A stretch of DNA of 64,000 nucleotides. Source: CAVVEQ01 sp963747315. Its GTDB lineage: Bacteria; Chloroflexota; Anaerolineae; Anaerolineales; Anaerolineaceae. Both the position numbers and the translations under genes were made by a program. Shown one piece after another: positions 57,957-64,000 of this stretch (positions are counted from its first letter, which is position 1; the number at the start of each line of letters is the position of its first letter). The stretch is from positions 124,001 to 188,000 of the forward strand of contig CAVVEQ010000013.1 of the NCBI GenBank assembly GCA_963747315.1, written 5' to 3'. Below the pieces are notes generated by a model. That model did no database searches, had not been told where the DNA came from, and saw only the letters and a program-made list of their open reading frames with translations.

Positions 57957-60033
57957 TTACGACTCTTCCTTTTTCTGAGCAAGTTCTTTCTGGCGCTGGG
58001 CGACGATCTCCTGGGTGATATTACCCGGGACAACCTCGTAGTGATCCTCTTCCATGGTGAAGTACCCGCGCCCGCCGGTGAAAGAGCGAAGCTGGGTCGT
58101 GTAGCGCAGCATTTCAGCAAGGGGAACGTGAGTGGTGATGGTGGAATGACCTTTTTCGGTCTCCATGCCCTGGACACGCGCGCGGCGGGTGTTCAGATCG
58201 CCTAGAACATCACCCATGTTGGATTCGGGCACGATGATCTTTACAAGCATGATCGGCTCACGCAGGACCGGCCCGGCTTCTGCGAAGGCGATCTTGAAAG
58301 CTTCACGCCCGGCGATTTCGAAGGCGATCGGTTTGGAATCCACCGGGTGCTCTTTTCCGTCGTAGACCGAGACGTGTACGTTGGAGACAGGGTAACCAGC
58401 CAGATACTCCCTCCTTCATCAAGGCCAGGATGCCTTTCTGGATGGAGGAAAGATAGCTCTGGGAAATGGCGCCGCCGAAAACATCCCAGGTAAGACTGAA
58501 ATCCTGATCAGCCAGGGGATCGATCCGCAACCAGACCTCGCCAAACTGCCCGGCGCCGCCGGTTTGTTTTTTGTGGCGGTACATGCCTTCACCTTTTTTG
58601 GTGATGGTTTCCTGGAAGGGAACTTTTGGGATGCTGGTGACCAGGTTCACCTGGAACTTGGTCTCCGCACGGCGGATGATGACATCGATATGCTGGTCAC
58701 CCATTCCCTGCAGGATGGTCTGGTTGGTGGCCATCTCCTGCCGCCAGGAGAGGGTGGGATCCTCTTCGCACAGGCGGGTGAGGGTGGGGGAAATTTTCGT
58801 TGAATCGGCCTGCGTCTTGGGGAAGATCGCAACCTGGAAGAGCGAACCCGGGTAAACCGGCTTTGGTAAGGATACCGGGTGGGTCTTATCGCAGAGGGTA
58901 TCCCCGGTGACCGTTTCGGAGAGCTTGGGCACAATACCGATATCACCGGAATGGAGCACTTTCACCGGGATGGTTTCCTTGCCGCGGGGGATGCTGAGCG
59001 TGCCCAGGCGTTCTTCGATCCCCTTGGCCTGGTTCCAGACGCGGCTATCGGATTGCATGGTGCCTGAGTAGACCCGGAAATAGGTTTGTTTGCCAACGAA
59101 GGGATCGGCGGTGGTCTTCCAGGCATACGCGGCCAGGGGGCTGGCATCGCTGCACTTAAGTTCCTCATCGCCATCTTTTCCGGCTGCGGTAACAACGGGT
59201 GCGGCTGCCGGGGAGGGGAAGAGCTCGAGGATGGCATCAAGCAGGGGGAACACCCCGATCTCCATGTGGCCGGAGGCGCAAAATACCGGAGCAAAATTGC
59301 AGGTCTGAACACCCTTGCGGAGCCCTTCAAGCAATTCCTCATCACTGAGGGTCATGGTGGAAAAATATTTTTCCATCAGGGCATCGTCGCCTTCGGCAGC
59401 GGCTTCCACCAGCTTGGCCCGGGCTTCTTCCGCGGCAGGCATTAGATCTGCGGGGATTTCAACCGGAGTGGAGTTGTTGCCTTTGAAAGCTTTCATCTTG
59501 AGAATATCGATCACACCCTGGAAGGCGGCTTTTTCACCCCAGGGAATCTGCACGGGGATGAGGCGGACATTGGAATATTCTTGTATGGAGGCAACAGCTT
59601 TATTGAAGTTGGCGTTATCGCGCTCCATCTTGTTGATGAGCACCATACGGGGCAGCTTGAATTGGTCGCAGTAATTCCAGGCGATCTCAGTGCCAACTTC
59701 CAGCCCGGCAACGGAATCCGCCAGGATGACCGCGCCTTCCACCACGCGGAAGGCTGAGATTACCTCACCAATGAAATCCGTATAACCTGGGGTATCCAGT
59801 ACGTTGAGCTTCGTGTCCTTGTATTCCACCGGAACGACCGAAGTGGAAAGCGATAGGCTTCGGCGAATTTCTTCTTCATCGAAGTCGGAAACAGTGGTTC
59901 CATCCTCGATCTTTCCGAGTCTGGTGGTTGCGCCGGTGAGGTGAAGCATGGCTTCGGTGAGGATGGTCTTCCCTGCGGAGCCGTGGGATGCAAGTGCGAG
60001 ATTACGGATTTTATCGGAATTGTATTCTTTCAT
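57957..60033 (-). CDS. EF-G-like GTPase (EF-G2 type), one-base insertion
   Basis: Paralogue of EF-G, about 691 residues when repaired. G1 is ASHGSAGKTILTEA in place of AHIDAGKT, and G3 is LDTPGYTDFIGEV with Tyr where EF-G has the catalytic His; G4 is NKMERDN. Both changes are typical of the EF-G2-like group, some of which bind GTP but hydrolyse it poorly. An extra base at 58404 breaks LALMKEGV from LAGYPVSNVHVSVYDGKEH; domain V (NMGDVLGDLNTRRARVQGME) is intact. Function in translation is unclear. Ends with a strong terminator. Confidence 0.9.
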
Positions 60034-60061
60034 GAAAACGAACCCTTCTTTAAGGAAGAAT

Positions 60062-60090
60062 TAGGGAGGCTGAAAAAAACAGCCTCCCTA
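60062..60090 (-). terminator. hairpin between the acetyltransferase and EF-G-like genes
   Basis: TAGGGAGGCTG (60062-60072) / CAGCCTCCCTA (60080-60090), perfect 11-bp stem with an all-A loop (T7 on the minus strand). It lies 38 bases past the acetyltransferase stop and 29 bases before the EF-G-like start; terminator or leader element. Confidence 0.6.
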
Positions 60091-60127
60091 TTCTAAATGA
60101 AAGCATTGTTCTTGACAAGCAATGCGG

Positions 60128-60655
60128 TCAGAGTTTCTTTTCCATACGCCAGGAGGGCTCCTCCACCTCACGCCAGCATCCCTTCTCATCCGGGTATGAC
60201 CAACGGCCAGGATCGGAGGCAACCACTATATAACCATTCCGACCATAAAGCCTCAACGCACCGCTGTTTTCGCGCGCAACATTTAATGTGATCACCCGAA
60301 AACCACGGCCAGCGATATCGGCCTCGAGCACAGCCAGCATCCGCGTTCCCAATCCCTGGTTTCGGTAATCCGGCTTGACCCGGAAGGAGAACATATAGGC
60401 GCGGTCCTTTCCATCCGCCAGCTCCAGGCGGTCGCATTCCAATTGCACAAATACCTGGCCGACCAATCCTTTGAAGTTTTGCACAGCCACCCAGGAAAGC
60501 GCTTTCCCCTCCAGGCAGCGGCGGTAGGTATTCTGATAGATCAGGCGAAAATGTTTGTATTCTCCCCCCCATTCAAGGTCATTCAGGTCCCCCAATCCCA
60601 GGGGGCGGATGCTGATCCCGGTCAGTAATTTTTCAGTGGTGAGGGTCTGGTCCAT
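60128..60655 (-). CDS. GNAT family N-acetyltransferase
   Basis: A 175-residue GNAT protein. FSFRVKPDYRNQGLGTRML is the acyl-CoA-binding R-x-x-G-x-G/A loop and LNVARENSGALRLYGRNGY is the end of the fold. The substrate is unknown. It starts 6 bases after the stop of the DHH-CBS-CCA gene on the same strand, so both are likely in one transcript. Confidence 0.82.
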   Translation of the reverse strand: MDQTLTTEKLLTGISIRPLGLGDLNDLEWGGEYKHFRLIYQNTYRRCLEGKALSWVAVQNFKGLVGQVFVQLECDRLELADGKDRAYMFSFRVKPDYRNQGLGTRMLAVLEADIAGRGFRVITLNVARENSGALRLYGRNGYIVVASDPGRWSYPDEKGCWREVEEPSWRMEKKL

Positions 60656-60661
60656 ATCGCT

Positions 60662-63337
60662 TCAGGGGTTGTCGGCGGGTGGAAGCTGCGCGAGGAGCTT
60701 GTGTAAATATTCACGCTCCTGTTCATCCGAGGAGACTTCTCCATCCAGCCATGCGGAGCGCAAACTTGCGAGGATGTTCTTATAAAGTGGACCAGCGGGG
60801 ATGCCCAATTTATGGAGATCCTCCCCGTCGGTTACCGGTTTGATTTTTCGCCAGGTGGTCAAGAATTTCCAGATCAGCTCCCTCTGACACGGTTCAGGGG
60901 CTTCAGAGTAAAGAATGAAAAGTGCAGCTCGCGGGATTTTTTCCAGGTGAGCCGCAATATGACTGGGTCGCTGCCGGCACAATTTTTCAATGATCCTGCG
61001 ACCTCGGTATACCTGGCGGAGAGAATTTATGAAATCTGCTGTCAACCGTAGCCGGCTGGATGCAGAGGTTCCCTCGTGCTCCTCGAGGCGGCTCAACCAG
61101 GCGAGGTAGATGAGCGCAGTCCGGCAAGGAAGCGAGAACAGTGTGTCGGGTAGATCCCATTCCTTCTCTGCCTTGAGGTTCCAGGCGAATCGAAGATTTT
61201 CCAATCTTTCTGGTGGAAGCACCAAACCTGAATGGATGGCTTCCAGCAGCCCAAGCGACGAAGCTCTTTCGATAATTTCGGCGTAACGGGCTTCTTCGAA
61301 GAAAAGGTCCAATTCGTGCCTGGCTCGCTGGCCGGAGATCTGCCCAAGCAAGGGAACAGCCCGCTGGATCAATCCGAGGGTTCGATCCTCAATCCTGAAT
61401 TCGAAGCGCTGCTCAAAGCGGACCGCCCGCAGCAGGCGGGTGGGATCATCGATGAAAGAGAGAGGATGAAGAACGCGAATGATTCCTTTCCGCAGATCAT
61501 CAAAACCACCCCAAAAATCGTACAACTCCCCGTAATGGGAACCATCCAGGCGAAGTGCGAGGGTATTTATGGTGAAATCGCGCCTAAAGAGATCCAGCTT
61601 GATGCTTCCTCGCTCCACCGTGGGCAGGGCGGATGGATATTCATAGAATTCCGTCCTGGAGGAGATCAGATCCACCCGGTCTGGAAGTCCCTGTTCCAAC
61701 TCATTATGGGAGAAACCGGGTAACTTATGAAGGTGGTCATGGATATCCCGGATGAACCATTTGGCGGTTCCGAACCGGCTGTGGCTCACCTGGCGGCCGC
61801 CGAATTCCTCAACAAGCGATTTTGCCAGGCGGATGCCATCCCCTTCCACAACGATATCCAAATCAGCACCCTTGCGTTTGAGCAGCAGGTCGCGGACGAT
61901 GCCGCCTACCAGGTAAACCGGGAAACCAAGTTCCGCTCCTTTTACGGCGATAAGCTTCAGGAGCGAGATGGTTGCGCCAGGTAAATAAGCGTCCAGTTCC
62001 TTACCCAGGTTCCTGCGCCTTTCTGCAGGTTTTCCTTCGCTGGTAAGAATCCTCAGCAGATCCGTGCGGGTGACAATGCCGACGATTTTGTTCTTTTCTG
62101 GGTCGAACACCGGCACCTGTCCCCAACCGGTTTCGGCCATCACTTTTTGGAGCGTGTTCAGTGAATCCCCAAGTTGAACCCAGACCGAGCCGGTTTCCAT
62201 GATCTCAGCTGCTGTTAAATTCAATTTATGCGCGATCGCCCGGTCAACATTTCGGCGCGTCAATAGGCCGGCGACGGTAGCGCCATCCACCACCGGGAAG
62301 CCTTCATAGCCATACCGCTGCATCAGTCTGGCGGCTTCATCAACAGGAGTGTCGAGACCAAGCGTCATTGGCCGCCTTGACATAACCCGGTTGACGGTAA
62401 GGGCAGGTCGAATGTGCTTTTCGAGTGTTTCAGTCAATGCCATGCAATTGGATTCCAGAAGATTGGCATGATCTTCCTGGTTTGTTGATGCGGCAGTCGG
62501 AATAAGAGCAGCCGCTGCTCGCTCGTGCCCGCCGCCTCCAAACACGGCCATCACTGTGCCCACATCAATATGATCGCTGGCAGAGCGGGCGACGATACGA
62601 ATCCCATCCCTCGTGGCCACCAGCAGGAACAATGCGTCCGGATCGAGCAGATCCCGCAGTTTGTGTGCAACGCTGGAAATCTCATCAACAAGCGATGGAG
62701 CGTCTGCCATGGCGATGACGATGTTGAACCCCTGGATGCGATTGGACCTTGCCGAAGCCAACAGTTGATCATAGACGTCCCGCTGAGCATCAGAAAGAGG
62801 AGGGTTAAGAAAATCCACCACCAGTTTCAGGCTGGCGCCATTTTCCAGTAAATACGCCCCCGCGCGAATATCCCTGGGTGTGGTGCTGGAGTATTGAAAG
62901 GAGCCCGTGTCTTCAAAAATCCCAAGAAGCAAAAGGCTTGCGGCGATGGGACCGATAACCTCACCACGTTGGATGAGTTCCTCTACCAGGATCGTGGTGG
63001 TGGCGCCAACCTTTCCTGCGATCATTACCCATTCCGTGGGAATTCCTAGCCGGCGATTATGATGGTCAATCACCTGAACCCTGGTGGTTGGCGAAAACCC
63101 CCGCAGGGTGACCATCGACTGGGTATCCACCAGGAAAACCATATCGATCTCTTCTTTGGGGAGATCTTCCAGATCAACGAATGGCAGCTCCGAGCCGTAG
63201 AGGTTTAGAAATGCGCGCACATTCCTATTCAAACGGTGCGGCAAGACAGGAATCGCACCATCGCGGAGGATCGAGGCTGCCAGCAGGGATGCCAGCGCGT
63301 CGAAATCTGCCTGCTCGTGGGTGAGAACAACTTTCAT
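60662..63337 (-). CDS. DHH phosphoesterase-CBS-tRNA nucleotidyltransferase fusion
   Basis: An 891-residue multidomain protein. Residues 1-300: DHH/DHHA1 phosphoesterase (THEQADFDALASLLA, VDTQSM, VIDHHNRR, FGGGGHERAAAA). Residues 315-435: two CBS domains (VMSRRPMTLGLDTPVDEAAR; IMETGSVWVQLGDSLNTL). Residues 450-891: class II tRNA nucleotidyltransferase / poly(A) polymerase family (YLVGGIVRDLLLKRKGADLD with GxVRD and DLD catalytic residues; RDFTINTLAL; DDPTRLLRAVRFEQRF). In Aquifex, Deinococcus and relatives, enzymes of this shape add the A or CCA to tRNA. The DHH part may work as a nuclease or a regulatory unit. Confidence 0.92.
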   Translation of the reverse strand: MKVVLTHEQADFDALASLLAASILRDGAIPVLPHRLNRNVRAFLNLYGSELPFVDLEDLPKEEIDMVFLVDTQSMVTLRGFSPTTRVQVIDHHNRRLGIPTEWVMIAGKVGATTTILVEELIQRGEVIGPIAASLLLLGIFEDTGSFQYSSTTPRDIRAGAYLLENGASLKLVVDFLNPPLSDAQRDVYDQLLASARSNRIQGFNIVIAMADAPSLVDEISSVAHKLRDLLDPDALFLLVATRDGIRIVARSASDHIDVGTVMAVFGGGGHERAAAALIPTAASTNQEDHANLLESNCMALTETLEKHIRPALTVNRVMSRRPMTLGLDTPVDEAARLMQRYGYEGFPVVDGATVAGLLTRRNVDRAIAHKLNLTAAEIMETGSVWVQLGDSLNTLQKVMAETGWGQVPVFDPEKNKIVGIVTRTDLLRILTSEGKPAERRRNLGKELDAYLPGATISLLKLIAVKGAELGFPVYLVGGIVRDLLLKRKGADLDIVVEGDGIRLAKSLVEEFGGRQVSHSRFGTAKWFIRDIHDHLHKLPGFSHNELEQGLPDRVDLISSRTEFYEYPSALPTVERGSIKLDLFRRDFTINTLALRLDGSHYGELYDFWGGFDDLRKGIIRVLHPLSFIDDPTRLLRAVRFEQRFEFRIEDRTLGLIQRAVPLLGQISGQRARHELDLFFEEARYAEIIERASSLGLLEAIHSGLVLPPERLENLRFAWNLKAEKEWDLPDTLFSLPCRTALIYLAWLSRLEEHEGTSASSRLRLTADFINSLRQVYRGRRIIEKLCRQRPSHIAAHLEKIPRAALFILYSEAPEPCQRELIWKFLTTWRKIKPVTDGEDLHKLGIPAGPLYKNILASLRSAWLDGEVSSDEQEREYLHKLLAQLPPADNP

Positions 63338-63390
63338 GGAATTATTGTAACATCAAGGGCTTAATGAAGGTCGCAGCCTAATCCCCCCAG

Positions 63391-63418
63391 TTGATTTAAA
63401 AATATTTTCTGATATGAT
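63391..63418 (+). promoter_or_regulatory. candidate promoter of the MoeB/ThiF-like gene
   Basis: TTGATT (63391-63396), 16-base spacer, TATGAT (63413-63418), 18 bases before the ATG. Confidence 0.45.
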
Positions 63419-63436
63419 GCAAATGATCGAGGAAAA

Positions 63437-64000
63437 ATGGAACACGACCTTACCAGGGAAGAACTGCTGCGTTACTCCCGCCACCTTATGATCCCGGAAG
63501 TAGGCCTGGACGGGCAGCGCAAACTGAAAGCCGCATCGGTGCTGATCGTCGGTACTGGCGGGCTCGGCTCACCCATCTCCCTTTACCTGGCGGCAGCCGG
63601 GGTAGGAAGGATCGGGCTGGTGGATTATGACCGGGTGGAATCCTCCAACCTGCAACGCCAAGTGATCCATTCCCAGGACTCCGTCGGTGAATTGAAGGTG
63701 GATTCCGCCCGAAGAAAATTGCTGGGTCTTAATCCGCTCATCCAGGTCGATACATTCGATACGGTTCTGAACTCCACCAACGCCCGCGAAATTGCTGAGG
63801 GATACCAGATCCTTGTTGATGGAACCGATAACTTCCCAACACGATACCTGTTAAACGACCTGGCAGTATTTACTGGAAAACCATTCGTATATGGTTCCGT
63901 TTTTCGGTTTGAAGGCCAGGCTGCTGTGTTCGATGCCCGCCTGGGACCCTGCTACCGCTGCCTATTCTCTGAACCTCCAGACCCTGCCATGGTACCTTCG
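63437..64000 (+). CDS. MoeB/ThiF-family adenylyltransferase, 3' partial
   Basis: E1-like enzyme that adenylates the C-terminal Gly of MoaD/ThiS proteins; the window ends after 188 residues. ATG 63437 with GAGGAAA upstream gives EELLRYSRHLMIPEVGLDGQ, the usual beginning. VLIVGTGGLGSPISLYLAAAG is the ATP site, LVDYDRVESSNLQRQV and VDGTDNFPTRYLLND are conserved, and CYRCLF has the first zinc CxxC. MoeB and ThiF cannot be told apart without the C-terminus (rhodanese domain or not). It could serve the MoaD/ThiS-like protein at the other end of the window. Confidence 0.93.
   Translation, partial: MEHDLTREELLRYSRHLMIPEVGLDGQRKLKAASVLIVGTGGLGSPISLYLAAAGVGRIGLVDYDRVESSNLQRQVIHSQDSVGELKVDSARRKLLGLNPLIQVDTFDTVLNSTNAREIAEGYQILVDGTDNFPTRYLLNDLAVFTGKPFVYGSVFRFEGQAAVFDARLGPCYRCLFSEPPDPAMVPS

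Overview
The window looks like a chromosomal segment of an anaerobic Chloroflexota bacterium, most likely of the class Anaerolineae. This is inferred from the gene families: an Agl23-like GT-C/NHL fusion protein, a GT87-like membrane protein, a DHH-CBS-CCA-adding fusion, tungsten aldehyde ferredoxin oxidoreductase and tryptophanase. No rRNA, CRISPR array, transposase, integrase or prophage was seen.

Layout. 1-14.3 kb is mixed: the 3' part of a W/Mo aldehyde oxidoreductase with a coupled MoaD/ThiS-like gene, a very large membrane glycosyltransferase with a beta-propeller, an acetyltransferase, clpC, gmd, a small tyrosine phosphatase, a lipoprotein, tRNA-Gly(GCC), tRNA-Cys(GCA), a HAD hydrolase, an MFS transporter and a metallophosphoesterase. 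14.3-40 kb is a nearly complete str-S10-spc-alpha superoperon: rpoB, rpsL, rpsG, fusA, tuf, rpsJ, rplCDWB, rpsS, rplV, rpsC, rplP, rpmC, rpsQ, rplNXE, rpsNH, rplFR, rpsE, rpmD, rplO, secY, adk, map, rpmJ, rpsMKD, rpoA, rplQ, truA, rplM, rpsI. rpoC does not follow rpoB and infA is missing between map and rpmJ. 40-48.2 kb carries mazG, tnaA (minus strand), a SHOCT-like membrane protein behind an unusual phased-repeat control region, the F0 part of ATP synthase (atpI-like, atpB, atpE and a b-delta hybrid) without the F1 genes, and murE. 48.2-49.1 kb is a markedly AT-rich island with a hidden minus-strand gene. 49.1-63.3 kb holds a DoxX-like gene, a flavodoxin and then mainly minus-strand housekeeping genes (DUF1697, pnp, rpsO, a helical hypothetical protein, proS, a LOG-family gene, a GT87-like gene, an EF-G paralogue, an acetyltransferase, a DHH-CBS-CCA fusion). 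The right edge cuts a MoeB/ThiF gene.

The most important caveat is that at least twenty genes, many of them essential ribosomal genes, are broken by single-base indels, mostly one extra base. Reading across each indel restores a full conserved protein, so I annotate these as single genes spanning the indel. The simplest reading is an uncorrected, insertion-biased sequence rather than real gene decay. The insertions cluster at 21.6-34.1 kb and 48.3-49.4 kb.

Functionally the segment covers transcription and translation (RNA polymerase beta and alpha, ribosomal proteins, EF-G, EF-Tu, Map, TruA, ProRS, tRNA 3'-end repair), protein export (SecY), energy (ATP synthase F0, aldehyde oxidation, tryptophan breakdown), cell surface (GT-C enzymes, Gmd, MurE) and RNA turnover (PNPase with an RGG-like tail).
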